Assembly: GCF_963855985.1 (NCBI RefSeq)
Contig: NC_087117.1
Location: 6,583,001 to 6,647,000, forward strand
Reading direction: 5' to 3'
Source: Ostrinia nubilalis
Taxonomy: Eukaryota > Arthropoda > Insecta > Lepidoptera > Crambidae
Length of the DNA stretch: 64,000 nt
Shown piece by piece: positions 21,901 through 33,713 of this stretch. The notes under the pieces were generated by a model. It did no database searches and was not told the DNA's origin. It saw nothing but the letters and a program-made list of their open reading frames with translations. Position 1 is the stretch's first letter. Each line of letters begins with the position of its first letter. Position numbers and translations under genes: made by a program.

Positions 21901-21943
21901 CGTGTATAATTCTAATAATCTTACTTTTCAGATATTCTTATTC

Positions 21944-22527
21944 TTTGTCAATTTAGTCCAGTTCGATCCTGGTTGAATTGACAAAATGGAGGAGATATTT
22001 TGTTTCAAAATTTTGTCCAATTTCATCATTGTTTTGTTGAAAGAAATGTTAAAAAATACTTGGGTTCGATCCCCAAATGTTAGTTAATTTAATCTATTTT
22101 TTTATTATCACCCATTTTGGCTATTAAAGTTTTTATAATAATAAAAAATAGGGTTGTTGACACCAGGAGTTTAAAATGAGGGTAGTTGACACCTACAATC
22201 AATTGACATACTTTTTATGAGCTGTAAAATGTCTCTGCCATAGATTTTGAATGGCAAGAAGAAGCTATGTCGTCATCTTTTCTATTTATTGATTTGAAAC
22301 CTACATAAAATCTAATTTGCAGTAAATTGAACACTTAATTGAGTTTTTAGAGCTAGAATTGTCTGTTTTTTCAAGGATTTGTGTCTTGGAATAGTTGGTT
22401 TTTGGTGTCAACTACCCAAAGGCGAAGTAATTAAAAAGAAAAAGAGTTATAAGCTGTATGGGTTCGATTCCCATGCTTAATATCTGATAAATTAAAAAAA
22501 TAAACCCATTCAGGTTCGACCCCTGAA
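21944..22527 (+). other. Cluster of four tRNA T-arm-like hairpins
   Basis: Four short hairpins on the plus strand have the 7-nt loop TTCGATC, TTCGATC, TTCGATT or TTCGACC, closed by stems of different but perfectly paired sequence: CCAG/CTGG (21958-21972), TTGGG/CCCAA (22060-22076), ATGGG/CCCAT (22458-22474) and TTCAGG/CCTGAA (22509-22527). The first is extended by an outer 10-bp stem, TTTGTCAATT with AATTGACAAA; the third has AAGC/GCTT outside it. These look like T-arm minihelices with RNA polymerase III B-box motifs, but no anticodon or D arm was found. An inverted repeat GGTAGTTGACACC / GGTGTCAACTACC lies between hairpins two and three. Confidence 0.55.
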
Positions 22528-23164
22528 AGAAAAAAAAATAGATTGTCAAAAGTTTGCTTGCGATTTTGAAACATTGCATTGCGAGAAGTTCTCTTTTCAT
22601 TTTGATATATTTAAGATTTGAATGACTTGACCATTAGTTAAAGCCTTCTTTTGTCTGTGACATAAACTAAAAAAGAAAATAATTTGAAAAATTGAATTTA
22701 GAATTTGTATTTTTTTTTATTAGTTCATGTCAAAGGCATAACAATTGTATTTCTTTGTGATTTTTTGCACTAAAATGATTTATTTTTAATTGAAAAATCA
22801 CTTTATCCAACCTGTTTTTGTCTTTAATAACGGCGAGCGTGTCTCCTGGTCGAACGTTTACATATTAATCGATAATCGACTCTAATTCCTTGAGATTAAG
22901 GATTTATTTTGCTTTTTGAGTTCATTAACAAAGTCATTAAAAAGCTAGTTAGCGCAGCGCTATGCGAATTTAGGGTCTCTCTATTCAAGAAAATAGGTAA
23001 TTTTTGATATACTACTACTCAAGTTTAAAATTAACAATAACAGATGGCGATCATACGCGTTATTCAAAACAACTCTATCCTAATACAAATAAGGTCGACT
23101 ATTGCTTGCGTATAACAACCGCTAAACGTACGAGTTTTTTGCACGGTTCAGCGCGACCACAAGA

Positions 23165-23570
23165 CACGCTCAGCCCGCGTTAACAGCACATGAGTCGGAA
23201 TCGCAATCGGAACGCCGGGGCGGCGCCGGCCGGCGGCGTGGCGCGCGCTCCGATGGAACTGCTACGGTGACTATCTTGTTATAAAAGGGACGGGTTGCCA
23301 GATGTGCTCGGGAAATAAAATAATCGAAGAGAAAAAAAAAACGCGAGAAAAGAAAAATAATAGTGAATTTAGGTGAAATTGTGTAAAAGAAATTAAAAAA
23401 AATTGGAATTAATCGCGAGAATAGTAAAAAAAAATAAGAATTGTTGCTAAATTGTATAAAATAAATAACGAAAACAAAAAAAACCGCGAGAAAAGTAAAC
23501 AAAATACGAATTATTGCGAAAATATGTAAAAGAAACAAAAGAATTAAGATTAAATGTGAAATTAAGGACA
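23165..23570 (+). promoter_or_regulatory. GC-rich block with TATA box in intron 7 (cryptic promoter or LTR remnant)
   Basis: A 100-bp GC-rich island (GGCGGCGCCGGCCGGCGGCG) is followed by TATAAAAGGG at 23280 and GACGGGTTGCCAGATG. Downstream are three degenerate tandem units of about 70 bp that each begin CGCGAGAA(A/T)AGTAAA. This arrangement resembles an LTR retrotransposon promoter and leader, but no paired LTR or protein frame was found. A real internal promoter is the other possibility. Confidence 0.35.
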
Positions 23571-24234
23571 GAATTGAATAAAAACTTGTACGGTGCGATA
23601 AAAAGAAAATGATTGTACAATAGTCGAATTATATGAAATAACGAAGTCTCATAACAAAAAAGCTAAATATTAAAAACTACTAAAATAACTATTCAGATGA
23701 AACTAGGGCGAATAAATAATGAAACATAGTTTATTTTCACTTGTGAAGTTCGGCGGTCGAATTAAATCTAAAATGGCCATCTGGCAATCCTAGCGGTAAG
23801 GCCGTCTGAACGAAGGAGTCTCCTTAGGGATAACTAAACTAAATACAAAAAAAAATACGTAAAAAACAATACGGACCTCTTTCTTGTAAAAAAAAGCCTT
23901 TCAGCAAAAACTATTATGTACCTGAGTCGAATTTAGAACATTCGAAAACAAATGACTTCTGTTTTTTTATTAATAAAAAACCAACAAAAAAGTTTTTTTT
24001 TATATTTAAACCATCGTTCGAAATAACGAGGTTAATTTTAAACCAAAATTATTTCTTATTTTCGCGTAATTTCCAGGATTTCCTAAAATAAATAAATAAA
24101 AAAATGTTTTAAAAACGTACAGTACAGGAGACTTCTAACTTTAGACGGCAATCGCAAGCGTCGACGAGACGTCCCCAATACATGGTAAATGGTCAACGAA
24201 CACAACCGTCAGTCCCCGAGAGAACACCTCGATA

Positions 24235-24507
24235 TACAGGGTGTTGGAGAAACTGGGATGTCTTTGAAAGTGTATTAAAAACCAGCTGCTATATGGCAAC
24301 TAGTAAAAAAAATATGAAAATATCAATTTGAGAGGGTAATGCTGGTATTACTCTATTAATTTCCAGTTTTTTTCACTTTTTTAACGATGACTATTTTATT
24401 TTTTAGATTTTCTGACAGTTTTGACGTATCTCTCGAAATATGACAGTACACCGCAATTTTGTGACGCACTTTCAAAGACAATCAAGTTTTTTGAACAGCC
24501 TGTATAA
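24235..24507. mobile_element. Foldback MITE
   Basis: Ends TACAGGGTGTTGGAGAAACT and the related complement TTTTGAACAGCCTGTATA, with a second matched pair, GATGTCTTTGAAAGTG and CACTTTCAAAGACAATC, inside. Confidence 0.7.
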
Positions 24508-25860
24508 TGTAAAATATGATACGAGAAAGTAAATGATTGTGTTGTGTGTAAAGCATAAAATTTTTGGATATTTTTAAGTAAAAAATTTTTGTTTTGTCAG
24601 TGTGTATTACACCAAAAATATTATCATTATTATTCTTTTTTTTTATTGTCATGATAATAAATTAAAAGATAACATATTTTTACTCTGTTATGGAAGGCAA
24701 ATGGTGAATTTGTCTACGTTCCCCAATTCTTATGTTACTAACAGCCAAACCAAGTGTAGCTTGTACTATAGAGACGGGGGAAAAAGATAAATAATTAAAT
24801 ACCATGAAAAGATTTGCCTCTTGTTGGATTCGAAGCCACAAAATAAAATACAAACAAAATAAAACACTCGTATTAAAGTGTACTCTAGTGCTAGACGAGT
24901 GCAACCTTCAAGATAATAAAAAATGTATTTGATATGTACACACTGACCATTACATTTTGTGCTTTACACTAAACATAAGAGGCCTAAAACACATAAATTA
25001 AAAGGCCAAGCCATTGGTGGCGATTCCATTGTACCATTCTTTAAACTAAATTTATTTTTGACCTCTTTTTAGTTTGTAAAAAATACTTTATACTGAATTT
25101 ACAAATCTGTTCTTGTTGTTTTGGCATAGATACTCAATCGAAATTCATTTGTTTCTAACTTTATGGATGCTAAATTTGACAGCTCTGTGCTGTCCTTTTC
25201 GATTCGCAAACGAGAAAAAAGACAGCCAGCTTGCTCGAGTGTTGCAAGAGAATCGTCACCAGTGTTGCCAATTGAGAAAACTTTATATTCAAGCTTTGCA
25301 GTAATTAGAAATGCAAATTGCATGCTTATGGCATTCAGCCAAGAAGCTTGAAGTTAGGTGATGGTTTCTATATTGTTTTAACTACTAATCAAATTTTCTT
25401 CCAGGTTCTTATATTTTTTGTGTTTATTCCCGTGCGCAAATATTTTTCTTTTAATAATGGTCAGTGGTTTTGGTATTTATACATTTTGGACCTTACTCTT
25501 TTGTGGTAAGATTGAATGTGTATTACTGTGCTAATGATTGGATTTTGTTTTTGTAAAATTGAGTAGAAAAATCTTTGCGTACACAATAGTACATGAAAAA
25601 GTTTAAAGATTAAAATTCAAAGTAAATTTTGAGAAAATACAGATTGTTAAATGTAAATTTTGAGATTTTAAATGAAAGAAAGTAAAGTATTTTTTTTGTT
25701 TACGCAAAAACGGGAATTAAAATCGTGCTTGGACTTAAGATATGTTTCCGAGTTGAATTTGAGGCAGTAATTTGACTTTTAAGCCCGAAATGTTTCTTTT
25801 TACTATTTTTATCAGTTGTTGTCAATTTTCTGAATCAAATTAAACCATGATTATTGACAA
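24508..25860 (+). other. AT-rich intron sequence, nothing recognised
   Basis: No coding character, RNA gene or named repeat family was seen. Several short open frames are random for this composition. Confidence 0.5.
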
Positions 25861-25864
25861 GCTG

Positions 25865-26003
25865 ACACACAGTCAACGTCAATTAGTTCGTGACACCCAA
25901 AGTAGCCAAAAAGTTCGCAACATATCTTTGGTACAATTGGAATAAGGTTGTGTACTTTTTGACCAGTTTGGGTGTCACGAAATATTTGACACTTGACTGT
26001 GCA
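25865..26003. mobile_element. Foldback MITE family O, uninterrupted copy
   Basis: Arms ACAGTCAACGTCAATTAGTT, CGTGACACCCAAAGTAGCC and AAAAAGTTCGCAACA read towards the centre ACAATTGGAATAAGG, then return inverted. This is the empty version of elements that are interrupted at the centre at 1108, 28551 and 46755. Confidence 0.85.
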
Positions 26004-26435
26004 TCAAACTAAATTTCTTTCGCTACTTCTCAGCACTAATCAATGTTGTCCCGAAGTGGTGGTAGGGCAAGCTATATTTGGGACGTGTATAAGTGCCTTT
26101 AAAAGGGGCTACATACTATTAAATTGTACTGCCCTAAAAATTCGGTGTCTCAGAGAGCACGTTATGCCAGTCGGATCGATTGAGACATTTCAGACACATT
26201 AGATATCTCAGAAAAATCTGACATCAATATTGTAAACTTAATTGTGTAGAATTAGTGGACAAAAAGGACACTGTCGTGTCATTTTTGGTTTTGATAACGA
26301 TTTGACATCTGTCAAATAAGATACATGACCTAAAACACACCACATTTTTTTTGAATGGCAATCATATAACGTGAGAATACTTATCGTCAGGTCATTTAGT
26401 CTTGCAGTGGCAAGAGCACGACCCTCTCTAATCTA

Positions 26436-26632
26436 TATATCTATATATCTATATATATATATAAAAATGAAACCCGTTTCGCGTTGTCACGGCATCACGT
26501 GTGAACGGCTGAACCGATTTCGATAATTCTTTTTTTTAAATGTTTGTGGAAGTCCAAGGATGGTTCTTACGGAAAAAAATATTAAGAAAATCTCTACGCT
26601 AAGGCGGTACGAAGTTCGCCGGGTCAGCTAGT
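26436..26632 (+). mobile_element. Helitron-like non-autonomous element
   Basis: Starts in a TCTATATATATATAAAA tract and ends CGCCGGGTCAGCTAG|T. The 3' CTAG end and insertion before T agree with Helitrons. GAACGGCTGAACCGATTTCG is shared with the element ending at 42602. Confidence 0.65.
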
Positions 26633-26721
26633 TTAAAATACAAATGGAGGATTTGTCCTACACTCCCCACGCTGGCCAGACGGGTTGGGGGGGGCCTCAT
26701 GTTCGCATGTTTGTCCCTTAG

Positions 26722-26928
26722 GCCCAGAACAGACGGTGAAACGCAACTGCAACGAAACTGCAACTTTCTGATGATTCTGATGAATGAAACTGAAACTGAA
26801 AGTTTCAAACTGGTCGCGTCATGTGTGGTCTCTCAACGGACGCTATGGCAGAAACTAAGATGCATCTCAAAAGTAACTTGCTGTTGCAGTTTCGTTGCAG
26901 TTGCGTTTCACCGTCTGTTCTGGGCCTT
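26722..26928. mobile_element. Foldback MITE family P, TTA target duplication
   Basis: Ends GGCCCAGAACAGACGGTGAA and TTCACCGTCTGTTCTGGGCC are flanked by TTA. Copies lie at 38704-38908 (inside a family O element) and 55122-55326. The 3-bp TWA duplication suggests PIF/Harbinger. Confidence 0.85.
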
Positions 26929-27422
26929 AGTCGCCTCTTATGACATCCACAGGAAGAGTGGGACTAACTACATCTTTAAAAATATAAGAAATGATCATGA
27001 GTCCAAGCCAGATTAAAGAATACCCTTTTTTGCGTAAAATAATCATGCATTGCGAAAAGTAAAGAATTAAAGTAAATTATTAAAGTTGTTGATTGCAAAG
27101 AGAATAATTAGAAATCAAAATGTAATGAAATAGATTTACAAATAGGATTATGAAGGGAAATTAATATTACGGGCTAGTTATATTCTACTTTAAAAGTGGT
27201 TGTTCTATTAAATATTTACTTTACAGAACTATATTTAGATGATACTAGCTTTCCGCCCGCGGCGTCGCCCGCGTAGAATTTCGTTTGTTAAATTTTCCTG
27301 AATTTTCTTTGCTATAAACCTCACGGAGCCCGAGACCTTTCCAACGAATGCAAAACCGTGGAAATCGGTTCGTGCGTTCTGGAGTTACAGCGTCAGGAAG
27401 GAAAACCCGACTTATTTTTATA

Positions 27423-28470
27423 CAGTGTGTCCGGGCTTGTAGTGATCAAACTTTAATGGCGTAATCTATGGACAATTTTATCGATGAAAATACGTCAAAT
27501 TTGGGACTTGACCCATTCGGCGCAAAATTACGAGGATTTAAGTTTTTAATTTTTAGTTTTCACCTCTTCCTTCAAAAACAAGTGAAAACGTGGGTAACTT
27601 AACATTAATAAGCGAATATTTGATATCATGCGATAGTCAATAAAATTATCTATTAGTAGAAGTAGAAAACGGACACAAGTTTCATACATTTTATGGAAGT
27701 AAGAATGGATTGAATTAGAAAAAGACATGATTTTTTTCACTTCTTTTTCAGTTATTTTCCAACACAAGAAAAACCAGGTCGTTAAAGTATGTTTTATTTG
27801 CATTGTATTATTAGTATTTGAGCTATTCTACAAAACGAATGTAAATTTATTAGTCTACGTCTATTATTTTTGACGTAATTGTTGAACAAAGATACCCCTT
27901 CCCAGCCGGTTCCATAGCGCGTCGAAATAGGTTGTGTGATTCTTTCAGGCAGTGCATTTTCGTATGTTAGCAGCACTATGGAACCGGCTGGGAAGGGGTA
28001 TCTTTGTTCAACAATTACGTCGAAACTAATAGGCGTAGACTAATAAATTTACATTCGTTTTGTAGAATAGCTCAAATACTAATAATACAATGCAAATAAA
28101 ACATACTTTAACGACCTGGTTTTTCTTGTGTTGGAAAATAACTGAAAAAGAAGTGAAAAAAATCATGTCTTTTTCTAATTCAATCCATTCTTACTTCCAT
28201 AAAATGTATGAAACTTGTGTCCGTTTTCTACTTCTACTATTAGATAATTTTATTGACTATCGTATGATATCAAATATTCGCTTATTAATGTTAAGTTACC
28301 CACGTTTTCACTTGTTTTTGAAGGAAGAGGTGAAAACTAAAAATTAAAAACTTAAATCCTCGTAATTTTGCGACGAATGGGTCAAGCCCCAAATTTGAAG
28401 TATTTTCATCGATAAAATTGTCCATAGATTCCGCCATTAAAGTTTGATCACTACAAGCCCGGACACACTG
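27423..28470. mobile_element. 1.05-kb near-perfect foldback element
   Basis: Two arms of about 495 bp (27423-27916 and 27976-28470) are nearly identical inverted copies separated by 59 bp. Ends CAGTGTGTCCGGGCTTGTAG and their complement are flanked by TA. Each arm contains the same 85-codon frame, which is not a recognisable protein. Transcription of the host intron would yield a long hairpin RNA. Confidence 0.92.
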
Positions 28471-28550
28471 TATAGTAGATTATAGTTCAGTGTTAGACAC
28501 ACGACATACGCTATATGAAACCCATATAAGACCTATTGTTTTGTAGTACA

Positions 28551-28868
28551 GTCACCGTCAAATAGTTCGTGACACCCAAAGTGGCCAAAAAGTTGGCAAC
28601 ACAACCTTATTCCAATGAGGGTTTTCGCGATTTAAAAATCCGCCAGATGGCGGGACGTGGATGTAGGGTCTGACTGCTGCGTGATTAGTGGATTTTGACA
28701 TATCTGTCAATGTCATGTCAAAATTAACCAATCATGCAGCATTTGGACCTCGCGTCTACGTATTGCCATCTAGCGGATTTTTCAATGGCGAAAACCCTCA
28801 TTGTAACAAAGACGTGTTGCGAACTTTTTGGCTACTTTGGGTGTCACGAACCATTTGTCGTTGACTGT
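28551..28868. mobile_element. Family O MITE interrupted by family B MITE
   Basis: The outer arms CACCCAAAGTGGCCAAAAAG are split at the centre by a second foldback (28615-28801) that starts GAGGGTTTTCGCG and ends CGCGAAAACCCTC-like. Family B copies also lie at 104-290 and 1156-1340. Confidence 0.85.
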
Positions 28869-29105
28869 GCAGCTTATGATATTAAAATAACATAGATTTT
28901 ATGCAAATCGTAATGCAAAGGAGCAAGATTCAAAATTAATTGGGAAAATTGTTCATTTTGTGGCAGCTTGATGTGGTGTCCCAATTTTGGGACATGTATG
29001 AGTGCCCTGTATAGAGTCTTCATACTTGTCAAATAAATAAGGCGAACTTGAATGCCATAGTGGCATTCTCTCGCAGTCAACCTCTGTTAAACGGCCCAGT
29101 TTTCG

Positions 29106-29257
29106 TCGCTTGCCTCTCTAACTGACGTAACTGACATTTTGCAAAAATTTTAGGCGATTAGACAGATCGATTCGTCTTGTAAAATTGATTTTGATGGTGT
29201 AGATAACTCAGTTTGGAAAAAAATGTCAGATACGTCAGTTAGAGAGGCAAGCGACGT
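29106..29257. mobile_element. Foldback MITE
   Basis: Arms CGTCGCTTGCCTCTCTAACT and the complement AGTTAGAGAGGCAAGCGACG enclose about 100 bp of AT-rich sequence. Confidence 0.75.
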
Positions 29258-29559
29258 TTTATGCTGTTTTTCATTAAAGTTATTTCTCAATCAGGTCAAG
29301 TGCCCTGGAAAGGGCCCAAGTATGTAATAAATATTTAATTTTGATTTGATTTTAAAGATCAAAAGAGGCCTATGTTCCAGCTATTGACTAGAACAACAAA
29401 TAAAAATGATTAAATTTTACATTATACATTAATATGATTGTATTTTGAAAGACTACGCTCGTAATATTAGTTCCTCTTAGATTAAAAGTCAATATTATAG
29501 GATGAAACGGCAAATGAGAGTCAATGTGTTGTGAAATCAATATAATACCATCATCAGGT

Positions 29560-31024
29560 CATTCAGTCTCCACTGCAGGAGCCTGACCCTCTAATTGACC
29601 AGAGGCAAATGGAGGATTTGTCCTACACTCCCCACTGGCCAGACGGGTTGGGGAGGCCTGGTGTTCATACATTTGTCCCTTTTGTTGGATTAATATCTTC
29701 TGAAATAGTGGGAGTGGACCTGTTTCGGTCTGCCAAACACTTCTTTTTTTCTCAGCCAAATGACTTCCATTTGACAAAGGCCTTCCCTAAGGATTTCCAC
29801 AACCAGATCGTCCGTTCACCTAATCCATACGATTTTAGTATCAAATTATAAGGCGTGAAAACAGTATGAATAATCTTCCCTGTTTTTGCAACGTTTTTCC
29901 AACGTTTTTCATTGTTGGAGCAACAATGAAAAACCTCTTATTGGTCTTACCGTGATATCTTGATAAATGGGCTATCCAGCACAGAAATAGTTTTTCACAT
30001 TGGACCATTAATTCCTAAGCGCGTTCAACCAAACTTTTCAGCTTTATAATATTATATCTACTAGCTGTGCCCGCGACTTCTTACGCCTGAAAATAGTTTG
30101 AATAATATTTCCCGTTTTTGCAATATTTTTCTTTACTCCTCCGCCCCTATAGGCTGTAGGCTCCCGCGACCTTCACCAGATCGTCGGTCCACCTAATGCC
30201 TCACAGCTTTGGTAGTTTTATTCGACACCTCGACTCTCGCCGCTACTAATCAATAATTTATTTCAGGGATTAATGAAAATTTTCTTCCACAGGTGCTAAT
30301 ATACCGTTCTTCTTTTCAGCTGCTAATCCACGCGTTTTTTTTTCAGGGTTAATTTAGTGCTGCACGATTATACGGCGCGGTCGGTCGTTGCTATGCGGTT
30401 GCTAAGCGAGTTTTTAAGTAGGTGGGGTCGCCATTTTGTTGAAAAATATAAACGAATTGAGATCCTCCTCCCTTTTTGTGAAAATATATGGAAATTAAGT
30501 TTAAATATTCGCCAAAATAATGCAAAAGTATGTCTAGGCTGTTTAAAATAAAAATTAAAGAAGTTGAAAAATAATGATTTTAAAGTTTGTAAGCATATCA
30601 TAATTAAACTTTTGTCGCGTTTAAAATGTTAATAATGATCTGTAAACAGTAAAAATAATGAATTAAAAATTTTATTTTGTCATCGAATAAATATTTGATG
30701 CTTCTATTGTTAGATGAAATATAACTTTTCAAGTATTTTATTATAGTCTCTTGAATTGAACAAAAGAATAAAAGTATGTAAAAACTTTATCAATATTTTT
30801 AAAATCATTCTCTAAATCAACGTTCCTAATCAATCACACATTTAATTCTATTATTAAAATAAAGATTCATAACATCAAACTAATACAAAGAAAAACATCC
30901 CCAAACCTTATTCAAAATACAAAAACAAAATCGTCCCCACCACCTTACCCCTCAACCAACCACCGACCGCGCCCCCCCAACTGCCTCAAACCACTACGAC
31001 CCCTAAAATACGCCCCTTTTCTAG
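29560..31024 (+). other. 3' part of intron 7
   Basis: Begins with a repeat tail (CCAGAGGCAAATGGAGGATT, shared with 26636 and, reversed, 40560-40640) and a CTAGCTGTGCCCGCGACTTC fragment at 30060. From 30560 to 31020 it is AT-rich, then C-rich close to the acceptor, with no other recognised feature. Confidence 0.5.
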
Positions 31025-31223
31025 GTCAAGGTGGACTTCATAGCGCTCCTCAAGGAGAAAGCGGTGGACCGCCACGCGCGGTACCCCGAGGTCAAGAAGA
31101 AGATTGACAGCGACGCCCGGTATAAGGCGGTGGAGAGCAGCTCCGTTAGAGAAGACTACTTCAGGGAGTATTGCAAGCTGGTGAAGGAAGAGAGGAAGAA
31201 AGAGAAAGATGGGAAAGAGAAGG
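31025..31223 (+). CDS. TCERG1: TCERG1 exon 8: FF3
   Basis: The exon encodes VKVDFIALLKEKAVDRHARY, PEVKKKIDSDARYKAVESSS and VREDYFREYCKLVKEERKKE. FF3 lies complete within it: the first Phe in VDFIALL, the DSDARYKAVESSS short helix, and YFREY. The usual FF Trp is replaced by Tyr (HARYPEVKKK). Acceptor CCCCTTTTCTAG is strong; donor AAGG|GTAAGT leaves one base. FF3 is the last FF domain present in the predicted short isoform. Confidence 0.95.
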
Positions 31224-32347
31224 GTAAGTTGATATCATCATCATCATCATCATCATCTCAGCCATAGGACGTCCACTGCTGAACATAGGCCTCCCCCAAT
31301 GCTTTCCATGTTGCCCGGTTGGTAGCGGCCTGCGTCCAGCGCTTTCCCGCTACCTTTACGATGTCGTCGGTCCACCTTGTGGGTGGACGTCCCACGCTGC
31401 GTTTTCCGGTACGCGGCCTCCACTCCAGAACCTTGCTGCCCCATCGGCCGTCAGTTCTGCGTACTATGTCCCCACTGCCACTTCAGCTTGCTAATCCGTC
31501 GGGCTATGTCAGCGACTTTAATTCGTTTACGGATTTTCGTTACGTTTGATATGATTCGTTGATATTGACACTAGCTATTGCCTTAATTTCGGTCTGTCAC
31601 AGAAATACCTTATAGCACTTGTGTCCCCCTTTCAACATCGAGATTTTTTAAAATGTGACAGCAAGCCAACGAGCAGACGGGATAAAATTATCTTATTTAG
31701 GGTGGATTCGACCAAACAAGAGTAAATATTAATCTCAGAATAAATCGTCAGTTTTGACAAATTTCCCATACTGAAACTGTCAATGTACCAGTTATACCAG
31801 GAGTTATTCTCGGATAAAGGTTTGGTCGAATCGGGCCTAACTGCCTACTTTGGGGCAAGATGGCGCTGTGTGAAATTGTCCAAAGATATTTTTTTTTGCC
31901 AAAATTTGTTCATTATTTTTGCATGAAAGAAACATTCATCTATCCACCTTCACAAACATTTAATTTTTAATATTAGTCATCATTTCAGCCACATGACGTC
32001 CACTGCTGAACATAGGCCTCCCCCAAATCCTCCCTTTAATATTTTAACATGTATTGCTATTGCCGCAATAACACAATTGCTAAAAATGGAATAAAAATAC
32101 AAGAATTATTAGGAATAGGACAACTTTTGAGATAGTATAGCCATTCATAAATTTTTCCATCTTATTTTTTTTATATTAAAATAATTAATTTTACTCCAAA
32201 CAGAAGAGCTGCAATTTGCATTTAGATCTGGTTGCTGTCTCCTGGTATTCTGGTATAATACTATACGTGCCGATTCACACTTGATCGTTTAATAATAATT
32301 TCATAATTAAATGTGTATAATTATGACCTTATCATTACCTATTCCAG
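31224..32347 (+). other. Intron 8, with LINE tails
   Basis: A (TCA)n tract at 31233 leads into a LINE tail to about 31560, with a second, shorter tail of the same family at 31977-32040. An inverted pair, GGGTGGATTCGACCAAACAA at 31699 and TTTGGTCGAATCGGGCCTAA at 31821, marks another MITE. The remainder is AT-rich. Confidence 0.6.
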
Positions 32348-32463
32348 CGGAGCGAGCCGACCGCAGCAGCAAGAAAGAGAAGAAAGACAAGGACCGCGAC
32401 AAGGACAAGGATAAGGAGCGAGCGAGCGACAAGGACGGCAAGAAAAAGAAGGAGAAGGCGGAG
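32348..32463 (+). CDS. TCERG1: TCERG1 exon 9: K/D/E-rich linker and splicing branch point
   Basis: The exon encodes AERADRSSKKEKKDKDRDKD and further KDKE repeats ending KKKKEKAE. It is a charged helix-prone linker between FF3 and FF4, with nuclear localisation character. It completes the G left by exon 8 and ends in phase 0 (GAG|GTAAGT). Two downstream exons, at 36281 and 49159, fit this phase, so it is the predicted point of alternative splicing. A MITE lies only about 18 bp after the donor. Confidence 0.9.
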
Positions 32464-32481
32464 GTAAGTGATTCACACTAA

Positions 32482-32695
32482 ATGAGGGCTATCGTTTTAG
32501 CGCTCACCAGTTGGCGCCACTGTAGAGTAAGTTCCTGTCACTTGCTAGTAGCGAAGACAGTGGCGCCAGCTGGTGAGCGCGAAAATGGTAGGAGGACTAT
32601 CGCATTTGCACTCATCAAGATGGCGCCACTGTAGAGTAAGGTCCTGTCAATCGCCAGGGGTGCCAACTGTTAGGTAAAAAAACGATAGCCCTCAT
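32482..32695. mobile_element. Foldback MITE family C next to exon 9 donor
   Basis: Ends GAGGGCTATCGTTTTAGCGC and the complement AACGATAGCCCTC are flanked by AT. The interior repeats TGGCGCCACTGTAGAGTAAG. Copies are at 46823-47034 and a decayed one at about 8957-9420. Confidence 0.85.
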
Positions 32696-33284
32696 TACAC
32701 CTTGATCGTGTACACATACAGTGCAAATTCCATTGGGGCATATCTTGCCGCTACAAATTCGTTTTATGCTATTTGAGATTCGACCAATTCGCTAATACGT
32801 CCTTTACCCCAAATACAATTTTAAATTTCGTGGTCATACATGGTGTGGTTTTGTAAAACAACACCCATCTTAGGGGTGGTACACATGAAAGTAATTACAA
32901 GAAAAATATAAATAAAATTTTTACTATTATGTACTTTAAAACCAAAAAACCTTGTTCAAACGTCTCCTAAAACTTTCGAGACGGCGCTTGTTACCGCCCG
33001 CACCACCCCCGCGTGCCCCGCTACACCGACGATTTTTTCAATGAAAATTTAAAATATTTCTCTTTATATTTTTTTTTGGCATCAATGTCGTGTCTACTAC
33101 CACCTTAGATGGGCGTTGTTTTAAAAAACCACACCCTGTATATTCTTCTTTCAGATCAGCTCTCTTTTACTGTACCTGTAGACAATATTACATCTATTGT
33201 AAATTCGATACCATATTCTCTTCGCTCGGTTCCCAACGTTCAATTGATACTCTATTTACCCATTCATTATGCTAAAACAAAGTA

Positions 33285-33713
33285 CATTTTGCCTCTGGAC
33301 AGTTAAAGAGGGTCGTTCTCCGAGTCTTCAAGTGACTTGGCCCACGTTTAGCTTGACTTGATGACTTGGCCCGTGGACCATGCTAAAAGTAGGCCAAGTC
33401 ACTGGAAGACTCGTGCTCCTGCAGTGGAGACCAAATGCCCTGATGATGATAATAATCATCTAAGGGTGATCCTATAATTTTGAAGTTTGACATTTAATAA
33501 GTATGTATATTGAGTTAAAAAAAATTCAGTATGTCTAAATTAATCTATCTCTTAAAGTCCGGTCGCCGAGCAGATAGAATCTCGTCCAATGACCCCAAGC
33601 TACCTCGCACACTCACTGCGGCCGCCCGTCGCAATATAATTACGCGCGAGCGATAAGGGTGGGTAGCTTGGGGTCATTGGACAAAATTCTATCTCCTTGA
33701 CGACCGGACTTTA
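33285..33713. repeat. Repeat tail with inserted palindrome, then MITE family A
   Basis: A repeat tail (GCCTCTGGAC then AGAGGGTCGT, later CTCCTGCAGTGGAGAC) is split by a palindrome GAGTCTTCAAGTGACTTGGC / GCCAAGTCACTGGAAGACTC (33328-33411). A shortened family A MITE follows at 33553-33713. Confidence 0.65.

Noticed and set aside
22412..22600. Minus-strand hydrophobic frame suggesting a mitochondrial or membrane protein
   Set aside because: AT-rich sequence gives Phe/Leu/Ile-rich frames by composition; there are no conserved motifs.
27546..28347. Pair of identical 85-codon frames in opposite directions
   Set aside because: They are the two arms of the 1-kb foldback element and have no coding signature.
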